Origin: Trametopsis cervina
Lineage: Eukaryota > Basidiomycota > Agaricomycetes > Polyporales > Irpicaceae
Assembly: GCA_022385755.1 (NCBI GenBank)
Contig: MU278379.1
Coordinates: 186,001-250,000, forward strand
Length of the DNA stretch: 64,000 bases
Direction of reading: 5' to 3'
Below the pieces are notes generated by a model. That model was not told the origin of the DNA and made no database searches. It saw only the letters and a list, made by a program, of their open reading frames with translations. Of the stretch, positions 1 through 11,094 are shown piece by piece (position 1 is the first letter of the stretch; the number at the start of each line of letters is the position of its first letter). A program made the position numbers and the translations under genes.

Positions 1-471
1 GGCAAAGATGGGCAGCTGAGGTGAGAGATACACGACTGAAGCGCCTGCTGCTTTGTCGTCTATAGACACACTATTATTGTACTGCGTGTTCCCATCATAC
101 CCCTTCTGCCGGAGAAGGTTCTGAGTTTTACTCCATAGCAGCGGCACAAGAGCCAGACTGGCCGTGTAAGGTATCGAGCGACTAGTGGCATGGCCACACA
201 TGCACATTTCCTTTCGTGAACTGGTTACGGGAGCACGCACCCATAGTGACTCTCCTCGTTTCCGCAGGCGCTGCAGCCAGCCAAGATACAAAAGAAGCCG
301 AGATGGCACAAGTGGGGTTCTGGGTTGAAACTTACGGTTCAGTTTTACGTGTCCGTTTTCTGACCTGCACATAAAGGACGAGGATCCTGTGCTAGCCGCG
401 TCTCATCACCGGTTCTCATCTTACCTTCCACTCCAGCACTGTAGCCTTCCTTTCACTTAGTGGCGTTCCAA
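1..471. other. Intergenic, left edge
   Basis: No exon could be supported here. The stretch probably holds the 5' flank of the small gene that starts at 472. A gene running off the left edge cannot be excluded. Confidence 0.4.
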
Positions 472-1155
472 ATGTCTCGTCGCCGTTCCCAGTCGTTGCG
501 GGAGGCAGCCCAGCCGGATCTTGACCGAACTGCGGTGTGGGTACATGCGCAGGCAAACAAACGGTACGATGATGCTCCTCAACGAGGCTCGTCGCGCAGC
601 ACTGCGGCACCATCGTCCAGCTCGACACTTGCGACGACTCTGTCTAGGGCATCAGGCAGGTCTGTCCAGACTGGTTTAGCTGCCTTCGAGAAGAGGAATG
701 AAGAGAGAAAGAATCGACAAGTCGTGCCACCTCCAACGGCGCCGTCCCCCCATTCTGCACACCCGCCACATTCCCATTCACGCTCGAATTCTATCTCTGT
801 CGCCACCATAAATGGTCTGACAGATCACCACTACAGCCGTGCGCCGAAGATAGTGCATAGTCCTGTAGAGGAAGGGTGGCCAAAAGCACTAGCAGGTCGT
901 GCTCCGGTGAGTGTTCATCTGGTCTCTCTCGAAGCTGTGTGCTGACTAGATCTTACACAACAGCCGCTACAGGCAACGAAAGCATCAAAGCCGCCGACAG
1001 CGTACTTGCGGAAACGTAGACCGTCCGACACAAGCCAAGGAGGTTCAATGACCAGCTACGCTAACCCCCCGCATGGCCACTCGACACGAAGTCATAGGTC
1101 TGACAAGCCTTTACCACCGATGCCCGCCTCGCCTGTCCGCCAGTGGACTCTGTAG
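472..1155 (+). CDS. Hypothetical basic Ser/Pro-rich protein
   Basis: Two exons, 472-906 and 964-1155, are joined by a 57-bp GT-AG intron (907-963, phase 0) and encode 208 residues. I start at the ATG at 472; an open GTG codon lies just upstream but has no support. The protein has no recognisable domain. It begins with a run of arginines, is rich in Ser, Pro, His and Arg, and has a short charged Glu/Lys/Arg stretch near residue 75. It is predicted to be disordered. The phase-0 junction and the open frame on both sides of the intron support a real gene. I do not recognise a function. Nuclear or cytoskeletal roles would be guesses. Confidence 0.55.
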
Positions 1156-1885
1156 CCCATGGCATATATTCTTATTTCTGTGGCGCTTGTATTATTGTAA
1201 TTGGTAGAACGAAGGGCAGGGACTAGGTCCCAGGATCTGCAGGGGGTCTGGACCGGCAGGTTTGTGAGGCCTACGTGTAGATTTCTTGTTACGCCCAACA
1301 GTATATTTATCAGACATACCTCCTCTTATTCCCCCCTTCCTTCATCGACAATACCCATCCAATGCATACGAACCCACCATATTCCAGCAATCCAGCTTTC
1401 TGTCCTTGGACCTTTTCCTTCCTTGTTTTCGCTGTGTTGGTATTGTGTAGCATTGCTCCTCATAGTTTGTGTGCTCAAGTTGTTCTAGCCATGTTATCAA
1501 TGTGCTTCCCAGCGTTGCGAACGATGATGAGAACACAGAATTGTCTGCCGGATATTGCCCGCGTCTTTGGTCTTGCCGATACCAGGAATGCTCGTCATGT
1601 CGTCATGGGAGTCTGTCCCAGGGTTTCTCAACCTTGGACTCAACCTTGAACTCGACCGCGAGCCCGACGTCTATGCCGACCTAGTGTAGCAGGAGCCCGA
1701 CTGCTGAGAAATAATAGCGAAAACAAGATGGAGGCGCCGCAAGACATAAGAAATACGTTATCGCAACGCCGATCAAAACCCAAGCATTCAGTCTCACGAG
1801 GCAGCTTTTCACCACTCCGCTTACGTTGCACGCTCCGTCTCCCCGCCCACCTCAGTAGCAGCAGCTAGCGTGCTCTCAGTCAATC
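1156..1885. other. Intergenic, no gene seen
   Basis: No coding exons were found. The stretch contains the 3' flank of the small basic gene and the promoter of the F-box gene. Confidence 0.5.
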
Positions 1886-3514
1886 ATGAGGTCGCCTCAG
1901 AGGATCAAGATCAAGGAAATCATAGACGAGCTGGGTCGCCAGGCTGTCCAGCTGCAGGAGCAGAGACTCTCGCTCATCGAGGAAATCCGAACGGATCCAA
2001 CTTACGAGGTCAGTGAGGCTTTGAGGCCGTCGCGATGAGGCCGCCAGATCTGAGCATTTCTACAGCACGATGTCCACAATGCTCCTCCCATTCCCGAAGT
2101 TCAGTGGGCTTATCAACGCGACCTAGAATTTTGCCAGCCCCGGCAATACCAACCCAGCCCGAACGTTCTGAAGCGTATGCAGAACGTCTTGGTTGTGGAG
2201 GCCTCTCTGTTACGCATACGGGAGAAAACCGCGGAGCTCGACGCACTCATTGCACCTATCCTGGTGTTGCCGGATGAAGTTCTTGGGGTGATGTTCGAGG
2301 TGACGAGTAAGCCCGAGTTCGAACCGAGCACCTCGTCGTACATCAGTTGGCACAGCGAACGTCGCCCCCCGCTTCCAATCATCCTAGCATCTGTCTGCCG
2401 GCGTTGGCGGCATATTGCACTAGGAAACTCGTCGCTGTGGACCAACATCTACCTAACTCCTTGGCAGCCTCGCATGTGGACTGCGCTGGCCCTCAGCCGC
2501 GCGGACCACCAATTACTCGATGTCACCATAGACTACTGTACAGAATACTCTCCCAAAGGAGAAGCTCTCGCGCAGCTGTTGGACGTTGCGTACCCATACA
2601 TGGAGCGCTGGAAAAGTCTTACTATCGTGACACACCATGCAGAAGTTCTCCGATACATGGCCTCCAGGCTGCGGAACGCTCATGCCCCCAATCTTTCCAA
2701 CCTTCGTCTTTCTCTAACAGGTAGCGGGCCACCGGGAAATCAGGTCGTCTCCCTTCCGGTCATGTTCCAGGAAGGTGCGCCCGCGCTTACTGGAGTGCAT
2801 GTGGATAGCGTTGGGATGGCGTGGCAGAGCCAGCCGTTTGTCGGGCTCACTATTCTGGACCTTCGTTGGCTGTGGAACGAAGCCAAGCTCAGCTACCCAC
2901 AGTTGCACAACCTCCTCGCTGCGTCCCCCGCCCTGAAGAAACTCGTATTGCGGGGTCTGTATGTCGACCTGACGCCTGCTGCTATCTACCCCATTATCAG
3001 TGTTCCCTCGCTTACCGACCTGGAACTGTCAGGTGACAATGTGTCATCCATGCTGTCGCTGCTTGACGTTCCGGCCTTAGAGGAGCTCGCCCTAGCCAAT
3101 GTGGACGAGGCGGAATTTCGGGATCTCATGCGTTCATTCGATATTCCCACCCGTCGCCAGTATCCGCGACTCCGGTCCCTCCATCTTTTGAACGTCAGCA
3201 CAACCCCGATCATGGAACTCTTCTTCGAGGCGATTCCTAACCTCAATGCATTCACCATTGTTCATTCTGCCGTCATTCGCTTCCTTCACCTCCTCTCGGA
3301 CCACAAGGGCTACCTTCCACGTTTACAAACGCTTACGGTACTCGACGACGCATCCGAAATATGTCTTCTCGACACTGTCCGGAACCGAAAGGACATGGGC
3401 CACCCCCTGCAGCGCCTCAACGTCCATGCTGGGTCCATGAGCTCACACTATATCTCACTCTTACAACAACACGTCAAACTGGACGGGATCTACTTCAGAG
3501 ATCGAAGCCGTTGA
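1886..3514 (+). CDS. F-box protein with leucine-rich C-terminal region
   Basis: Exons 1886-2008 and 2105-3514 are joined by a phase-0 intron (2009-2104) and encode 510 residues. The N-terminus is a predicted helical, charged segment. An F-box follows around residues 90-150: the LPDEVL start motif, then a VCRRWR motif and an SSLWTNI motif, which is the usual arrangement in the large agaricomycete F-box family. The remaining ~350 residues contain loosely repeated Leu-rich segments (for example LTDLELSG and LRSLHLLN), as in LRR-type substrate-recognition regions. Known family role: substrate adaptor of SCF (Skp1-cullin-F-box) ubiquitin ligases. The target is unknown. These genes are highly expanded in mushroom genomes. 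Using the first ATG is justified because exon 1 joins in frame. Confidence 0.85.
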
Positions 3515-4404
3515 GTTTCTCCTGAGCCGGGGGCCAAAGGACGGCTGGCCCTGCTACGTCACTGCGAACAGTTCGATGCCAGGAGCACGCAGGATATTGC
3601 ATGACATTTGCTGTACCATTTAAAATACGCGGTGCAAGATTAGGTTCCAAGATCACGCTGAACGTCGATCGGATGTGTGCTGGTGGACACCTACGGCGGC
3701 ATTCGCTATGCTGAGGGGCTTGGGGCACGTGTGCTGGCCCTGTGATGCTACCGAACCCATTTCCCATCCAGCGGCACGGCACAGTATTTTCGTTGGCTCG
3801 GAGCGCAGCCTTGCAGGAGATCTTTAGGTCTAGCGCTATCTACATGTGCTCGACTCTACAAGAGGATATAAACGTCCACTTTCCACAACCCTCACTCTTC
3901 CTAGATTTCGACCCTCTATATTACACGTCAAGCACTGCATGTATTTCGCTATACAGTGAAACATTATGCATATATGGGGTGGTAGTGTGAACGAAGCTGT
4001 CTCTTCCCCGCTAATTAAGACCTCCATATCGGTAACGTCGCAGCGAGCTTCATTCTTCCTGACAAATGCAAGAGACCTTCTGATCTTCGAACATAGGCAA
4101 CCCGGTATGGGATTTTGGCTATCTGAGTTTTAGAGCTGTGCGGTACGTCCTTCCGGTTCCTGTGACACGCCGTTGACAAGGTTTGAAGTGTCATGCAAAG
4201 TGCATACAAGTCTTGTAAGCCAATCTCACAGCCTGCCTCGAGGACGCCATGAATATTCGCGTGGTTTCTTGTCAGCTGGCTCTTGCTGCTTTGGGCGGGC
4301 GGTCAACAGTGATTGTAATCGCACGTTGAACGCCGAAGCTGGTCTACAATGCGGTTGTGGCTGAGTTCTGTATAAAATTCGCAACCTTGGTTCGAAAGGA
4401 ATAT
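3515..4404. other. Intergenic, promoter-like sequence
   Basis: No gene is supported. A TATAAA with a downstream pyrimidine-rich stretch lies near 3866 but leads into no convincing exon. The 3' end holds the promoter of the caspase-like gene. Confidence 0.4.
4371..4377 (+). promoter_or_regulatory. TATA box upstream of caspase-like gene
   Basis: TATAAAA lies 34 bp before the ATG at 4405, consistent with a very short leader. This is sequence inspection only. Confidence 0.4.
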
Positions 4405-5080
4405 ATGATCCTTTCGTACACTCAGCGAAGTCCCACAACTCACTTCCACCCTCTCACTACCCCGCCGCCGTTGAAACCACAACGCACGCCAATTGCCACT
4501 GATAACACTCTTCGTGACAGATGTAGGGACAAAGCGCTGTTCATTAGGGTAAGTATGCCTCTCGAGCTCATCATGGTGTGCGACCGTTAGAGGATTCACG
4601 AAGACAAGGATCGCTTGGAGGCCCTCCTGCTCAAACGCGGATATCTTCCGCAGAACATTGTGAAGATGAGCGATGCGATTCCGGGCGGAAAGTTCTACCC
4701 TTCCAGAGTGAATATTGTATGTAATGTCTCGTCTCCTCGACACTGGGATCAACTGGACTCCTGCCCACAAAGTGCGCGGCAGTTACATGAGATGGAGAAC
4801 TTTGTGACGGATGTGCGTTATGATGACATCGGAGTGTTTTGCTGTAAGTTTGCCAGACTTGACAGGGAAGAGAAGTAGACCATCTGAACGAAGGTCAGTC
4901 AGTCACTCTCGGCCAGCCATTACACAATCTGACCGTTTGTCAGGCATACTCACTGCTGATCACTGTGGACCACCAGCTGTTCAAGATACCACGCGCTACA
5001 AAGATCTTATTGATTTCGCAGAGTTACCGGCGGCGGATTTAAGGGATAAAGATAGTATATTGCAAGTAGCAGTAGGGTGA
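4405..5080 (+). CDS. Short caspase-like (peptidase C14/metacaspase-type) protein, His half only
   Basis: A four-exon model (4405-4548, 4591-4716, 4783-4843, 4944-5080) keeps one frame and gives 155 residues. After a Pro/Thr-rich leader comes DKALFI, matching the first beta strand of caspase folds, then a helix ending ALLLKRGY, QNIVKMSD, a YPSRVNI segment and RYDDIGVF. These occur in the order found before the catalytic His of metacaspases. The segment ADHCG occupies the place of the usual SGHG motif, so the His may be present. The usual GI-Y-LxG segment is shortened, and the model stops before any DSCHSG catalytic Cys motif. The gene is therefore a truncated relative, a pseudogene, or a non-catalytic short protein. 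Caspase-like genes are numerous in mushroom fungi, where they are linked to heterokaryon and stress death. The assignment is tentative. Confidence 0.42.
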
Positions 5081-5350
5081 GGCCTGAACATTCGGGACTT
5101 CGCCCAGTCTCGAGGGACCTCTCCTGAGGCTGGGTCGATACTGCCACAGTAAACGGCATCCTTGCACCTGAAACTATCATACTCCGTGATGCTGCCTGAC
5201 TTCCGCCCTCATTTACATTATTACAACCCATAGGCGATCGTCCTCAGCTTATCTGTCAGAAGCGGTTTGAACACATCAGGAAAATGCATCTGGCCTTATG
5301 CTGATTACGTAGCCCTATTATAGTATTATATAATTCTACTCGCCACTCAC

Positions 5351-5505
5351 TTTGTATAGTTCATATTGGAACTTATCGCCCAGCTCTGGGGCCTCTGCAG
5401 AGATGAGGTCGGCGACGTCTGTGATCCAGTGGTCTAGGTGCGCCTTGACAGAGAATATCGGTGTCGGGAGAGTTGTGAGAGCACCACTATGTCTGTGGTG
5501 GCCAT
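5351..5505 (-). CDS. Unidentified coding-like exon(s) upstream of BUB3
   Basis: The minus strand has a stretch with strongly fungal codon use that ends at a good donor site (GTGAGT at 5350-5345). It reads with motifs DHWITDVADL, EAPELGDKF and YELYK. A start at 5505 followed by a ~41-bp intron is possible. Alternatively the frame is open upstream to 5539. The next plausible exon (acceptor near 5264) stops after two codons, so the product would be only ~45-60 residues. I do not recognise it. It may be the remnant of a larger gene lying head-to-head with BUB3. Confidence 0.28.
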
Positions 5506-5822
5506 GGTGGTTGTTGATAAGATGGCGTTTAGTGCTTGTTCAGAACGAGACCATTGTTGGGTTCGGGATAGCACGTGACGAAAGGTGTTCGCGCGGTCTG
5601 GAGTTTGAATCGTCTGGCGGACCGGCCCTTCATCCATCCTCCAGACTGTAACTCTGCCCAGAGCTGCGTCCTTTGTCCTATTTTCCGCCGTACCATTCCT
5701 ATTGCCTTGCCTATTGCAACATCCTTTTGCCAAGACCCCTCACCTTCTGAATTCTGGTGTGGCTGGTGGACTTTTTCTCCAAACACCGCTTGCTCAATCG
5801 CAGCCAGTTGCTTAAACCAAAA

Positions 5823-7133
5823 ATGGCCGGTATGTAATAACTCATATCCTCTGACACAAGCAGCGATAATCATCATGTCGACTTAGAACAAATTGAACTA
5901 TCTTCGCCACCTTTTGATAGTGTTTCCTCTGTGCGATTCGCTCCCTTGAACCCTTCGCACTTGCTAGTTTCTTCTTGGGACACGGTGAGTGCCACATCCT
6001 CCCGCTCTCTTCTACTCTTCTAACTTCCTGAAGACCGTTCGGCTATATGATATAGAAGCAAATGAACAGAAAGCTAAGTTTGACCACCGTGCTGCTGTTC
6101 TTGCATGCGCCTATGCAACGCCCGAGCGTGCATACAGTGGCGGGTTAGACACTTCCCTCCGCGAGTAAGTACCCTTGTGCTTCTGGAACGTCGTGAACTC
6201 AGCTTGGGCTCTCCTTTAGACTAGATTTGCAGATGGAAAAGATCAATCACCTTGGGCAGCATTCAGACACCATCTCCAGTCTGAATTATTCAAAAGATAC
6301 TCGTAGGTACTCTCTTCTTATACGGAAACAGGGTTGAACGCGCCTTCTATGGTAGATGCTGTCATAAGTGGCTCTTGGGACCGCACTGTGCGTTTCTGGG
6401 ATCCTCGCGCCTCAACATCGCAGCAGTCATCTTACAACGTTCCAGAGCGCGTTTACAACATGGATCTTGTTAACAACACTCTCGTCGTGGCTATGGCTAG
6501 TCGTCTATTCCACATATACGACATCCGGAAGATGGACTCTCCCCAAGCTAGAGAGAGTAGCTTGAAGTTCATGACTCGCGCATTGGCGTGCATGATTGAC
6601 GGCCAAGGTACTGTACCATGTTCACCCAGCTTGAGTCCATTTACAAATCCAACACCAACTTCCAGGATATGCTACCGCTTCTGTTGAGGGAAGAATCGCT
6701 GTCGAATACTTTGATTCAAGCCCTGAGGCTCAAGAAAAGAAGTACGCCTTCAAATGTCACAGACAGACCATCGATGATGTCGATCACGTATGGCCAGTCA
6801 ACTCATTAGCTTTTCACCCCGTGTGAGTATTCTAGCGTCTTTCGCTGTGAACTATCTTCTTAATCTGTTTTTCTTTCGTTCAGGTACAACACATTCGCAT
6901 CTGCAGGGTCGGACGGGACGGTGTCAATATGGGATCACAAGCTCAAAAAGCGTCTTCGTCAATATCCGAAGTATAACTCGCCAATTCCGTCGATTGCGTT
7001 CAATTGCGACGGCACTAAGTTGGCTGTGGGTGTCAGTTACACATGGGACGAGGGCGAAGAGGGAGCCAAGTCCGCAGACAGACCGCGAGTCTTCATCAGA
7101 ACAACGGGTGACGAAGTAAAGGTGTGCATGTGA
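5823..7133 (+). CDS. BUB3: Mitotic spindle-checkpoint WD40 protein BUB3
   Basis: Seven exons (5823-5829, 5887-5984, 6034-6164, 6220-6302, 6356-6607, 6666-6822, 6884-7133) encode 325 residues, the usual Bub3 length. The start exon is only 7 bp (ATGGCCG). WD40 repeats are visible in order: [33 protein letters not shown], a conserved YNMD blade, then [27 protein letters not shown] with SIWD, and a last blade [14 protein letters not shown]. The motifs [10 protein letters not shown] and FKCH near residues 205-225 are typical of Bub3. Known role: a seven-blade propeller that binds the GLEBS motifs of Bub1 and BubR1/Mad3 and phosphorylated Spc105/KNL1 at kinetochores to delay anaphase. All introns are 49-61 bp. 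It is a single-copy housekeeping gene. Confidence 0.95.
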
Positions 7134-7647
7134 TTTACCTGCCCGAAATATGCTTCTGATAAATGTGGTGCTCAGCCCAAAGGCTGGAATGGCAGCTAGA
7201 CTCGTTCGTTCTGGAGCGGAGGATACTGTCGTTCATACTATGTGAATATTATTGTTGAACTTGCCTATCTTACTGAAATGCGCAAAAATTCCTCTCGTTT
7301 GCGACACTGCGTCTCAATACACTTCCAGAGCCACTGACAGGAGCCGGCAAGACAGGCGCCGTAAACGCGATCCATGTTGTAGCTTGCGTAAATTCTACTT
7401 GCACCTCACTCGGGCTAGTGCAGAACCTAACTGATCGTTCTGCTCACAGTTACTCCTGATAGAGCCGTATGCTGACTGGCGACGACAGAACCTGGTTATC
7501 TACCCTAGAACTGATGGGCGTGCTTCTATCACTCAAGTGTGCGAATGTATTGCGATTGTAGACTTGAAGGCCTTCGGTGGCTATCTGCTTATCTCCTCAT
7601 AAATGAATATATAGGCTAGCCATGAAAGAGCAGCTAACGCATTCGCC
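7134..7647. other. Intergenic, promoter of methionine permease A
   Basis: No exons are supported. The interval separates the BUB3 stop from the permease ATG at 7648. Confidence 0.5.
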
Positions 7648-10282
7648 ATGGCTTTTCTCCAATCCCTAAGGTTCAAACGGCGAGTGTCGTCCTTTGAAGG
7701 TCCCACCTCAGCCAACGATGAGGACCTGAAGGAAGCACCTATATATGAGAAGGAAAAGGGCTCTGTTGAAGAAGTCACGACCGTCCAGGACCCTGACCTC
7801 AATCCTGGCGAACTAACTTTCGAGGAAGGCAAGATTTTGTGCAATCCTTTACACCGTCTGATACTCACATCATCTGTAGATACGGCTGGTGGACTTGGTC
7901 GGCACCTGGGTGTATTTAGTTGTACACTGCTGATGTGAGTACCCCATGAATGTCCTCATTTGTGTGCTTATCGTGGTCATGCAGTGTCGGTCGCGTCATT
8001 GGCACCGGTGTGTTCTCCACGCCGTCCTCTATCCTCGGTTCGGTCGGGTCCGTAGGCGCGTCGCTTATGCTTTGGGTCCTCGGCTTTGTTCTGTCGTTCT
8101 GTGGCCTGTTCATCTGGCTTGAGTTCGGTACAATGTTCCCACGCAGTGGGGGAGAGAAGGTGTATCTCGAAGCAGTCTGGCAACGACCTAAGCACCTTGC
8201 TACCATTATCTTTGCCGCCAATGCAATCATCCTTGGATTTAGTGCTTCAAATTGCATAGTATGTCGCCATATTCTCCTGCCCACCTCCATAACTTGAACA
8301 TCCTGTTAGGTATTTGCTAGCAAGTATGTCCCGACGCTGAATAATAATTTTTTATCCCATGCTCATATTGACCTAGTATTCTCATATCCGCGAATCACGA
8401 TGCAGGACGATGGGTCACCCGTGGTATCGCTATTGGAGGTGCGACCGTTTTCTTTCCAGTCCCATCCTACCAGAAGCTCAATCCCGAGGAATAGTGATCG
8501 TATTCACAACTATTCTGCATGGACTGACACCCCGTCTGGGCGTATGGATCATGAATGTACGCCGGTCCTATCGCTACAGTGTGTTGAGCCAGTCAGATGC
8601 TGATTTCTGATCAGGGCTTGAGCTTTTTCAAAATAGTGATCTTGGTGTTTGTGGTTGTAACAGGTAGTGTATCCCGGCTTTTGACTGCTGTTTTTTGTTC
8701 ACACATGTACCAGGATGGGCTGTCCTTGCGGGCCATACGAAGATTCAAGATCCTCATATCAATTTCCGGAACGCCTTTGCGGGGAGTTCACATAGCAGTA
8801 ATGACGTGAGTGAGCACATGTCTTGTTATCCTTGTCCACTTAGCAATTCAACAACGCATAGTACGCCACAGCGACGTTCAAAGTGCTGTTTGCGTACTCG
8901 GGTTGGTCAAACGTTAATTACATTCTTAACAACGTCAAAGACCCGGTACGGACCCTTAAGATCGCCGGACCACTTGGGCTTGGTATTTGCGCCGTGCTAT
9001 ATCTCCTCGCTAACGTTGCATATTTCGCGTCAGTATCCTCTTACTGCGTATGAACTTACTGTATTCTGAAAACACGCAGTGCTGCATCTAAACAGGAGAT
9101 CTTGCACAGTGGAGTAACAGTCGCGTCGATTTTCTTCGGCAAGGTCTTCGGACACCAGGCGCAGAAGGCTCTCACTGTATTTGTTGCATTGAGGTATGTC
9201 CCCCGTTTCGAGGGAAAGTAGGTGTCTTTGGGCTTATTTATAAAACAGTGCTTTGGGAAATGTGATAACAGTGGTACGTTTGCACATACAAAGCTTGTAT
9301 GCCTTCAAATCATGGCATGTATCTTTCAGACATTTGCCGCCGCTCGTGTCAATCAAGGTACGTGACTGTTTTTTTTTTCTTTAGAGCACCACGATGAGTT
9401 ATACTGAGATTCTGCCAGAACTCGCAAAGGAGGGTGTTCCTCTGCCATTTGGTAATCATTTTTGGGCTTCAAACTGGCCGTTCGGGACACCTTTGGCTGG
9501 TTTGATTATCCATATGATCCCTTCGGTATGCATATGCATGTTAATTCTGTGAATCTATCGCAACTCTGATGCTCTTTAACTAGATAATTGTCATCATTGC
9601 ACCCCCACCGGATATCGCGTATCCGTTTATCCTGGATGTCGAAGGCTACCCTCAACAAGTCATCAACCTGTTCATTGTATTGGTAAGTGCACCGGCTACC
9701 TTTTCGTTGTAATATGCAATCACTAACAATCACCCCCAGGGCTTGTTTTGGTTGCGTTGGAAGAAACCAAACGTGCACAGACCATTCAAAGGTAATCCTT
9801 GATGATATGCAATGATAAATTGACCCTAACGCCGTCCACCAGTATGGCTGCCGTTTGCGTTCTTCTTCCTAGCAGCATCTGTATTCCGTCAGTTCGATCC
9901 TGCTACATTATCCGACAAGAGCTGAAAAATTCATTGCTCATAGTGCTGGTTGCACCGTTCATCAAGCCAGCGAATGGGGTTGGAGACACTCCGCCTTTGC
10001 CATATTATCTGTCAGTGTCTTGCTCAATAACCGGTCTCTCTCCGTTGACCCACCTGCTATCACAGTTACTGTCTCGTCGGAATTGCCATACTAGTTTTCG
10101 GTGTGCTGTATTGGGCGGTCTGGAGCAAGGTACTTCCGTGGTTCTTTAGCTACACCTTAGTCCCCACCAAGGACGTCCTTGCCGATGGCACCGTGATAAC
10201 TGTGGTACGTCTTTCACCTACGAAGAAGTTAAAAGTGCTTAATGTTCCCTTCATACAGTACGAACACCGCAAAAATGAGTAA
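7648..10282 (+). CDS. High-affinity methionine permease-like transporter (APC superfamily), tandem copy A
   Basis: Nineteen exons (first 7648-7828, last 10259-10282) encode 551 residues. After an ~75-residue acidic cytosolic tail come about 12 hydrophobic segments. The first is GRVIGTGVFSTPS, the conserved TM1 substrate-binding break of amino-acid/polyamine permeases. Later come GGEKVYLEAV, GWSNVNYILNNVKDPVRTLK and PFGNHFWASNWP, all characteristic of the fungal Mup1 branch. Known family role: proton-coupled methionine (and cysteine) uptake at the plasma membrane. Substrate specificity here is inferred from the family. The first intron (7829-7879) starts with GC rather than GT, is 51 bp and has no in-frame stop. 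A 14-bp micro-exon lies at 8310-8323. The gene lies 0.8 kb upstream of a paralogue in the same orientation. Confidence 0.93.
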
Positions 10283-11094
10283 CGCCTCCGACGGTACCCC
10301 TATCATCACTCCCGTAGTTCTCGTTGTACGTAGCACATACTATCTGGTAACAGATCGCCCTGCTAGGTGCATCTTTTCTACGAATCACGCGATTGGAATT
10401 TGATACTACTGAACAGGCGCTGGAACGCGTGCACGCGTCTCCTCGAAAATGGGTAGTTTGATCTGTTCTCGCGACAATCAACACAGCAAGGTAGTGTTCT
10501 TTTCCCGGTTGCAATAGCGTCATCCCGAGTTGCTTGCTCGCAGTGGTCAGCGAGAATCCTGTCACACGAGTTACTTACGCGGGTATATATCAGCTGCAGA
10601 TCCAGATGCTGCTCTACTGTCCTGAGCCCTCTCTGGTCTTCAGAGTCTCATGCCATGCATTCATGATGTGGCCATCTAGTCATGCGTTGACAGCACAGGC
10701 AAAAACTTTGAGGCTACATGGGAATGCGAGCCAGCATTGATGTAATCCTGCACAGCTATAACGTCTAATCACACCACTGGCTGGCGTTGTCATTTGGTCT
10801 TCAACTGAGGTGTAGTCCATCACAAATTTTTTTGGTATTTTGATTGCACGTTGATGGAGGAAGTGCTTCAGCTCCAAGGCGCTGGACGTTTCTGGGTTTC
10901 GCGCTTGTGGATCATTACAGAACTTTGCCGCTAGCTTCTCGACACCGGCTATGGTGTGATATGGCGATCAATCTCCTCACAGGGTTCTCATCCTCATGGC
11001 CTCTTATCACTGAGGAAGGCGCAGGTTCTCCACTCTCGGACTCAAGCCTGCACCCTCATCCACGTCGCTTGGCTCACTCAAGTTGCTCGGACAA
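10283..11094. other. Spacer between the tandem permease genes
   Basis: No gene is supported. The spacer presumably holds the 3' flank of copy A and the promoter of copy B. No obvious direct repeat flanks the duplicated unit. Confidence 0.45.

Noticed and set aside
6303..6331. 29-bp intron giving a longer BUB3 loop (RLNAPSMVD)
   Set aside because: It is too short for a spliceosomal intron. The 53-bp alternative 6303-6355 restores the conserved AVISGSWD blade.
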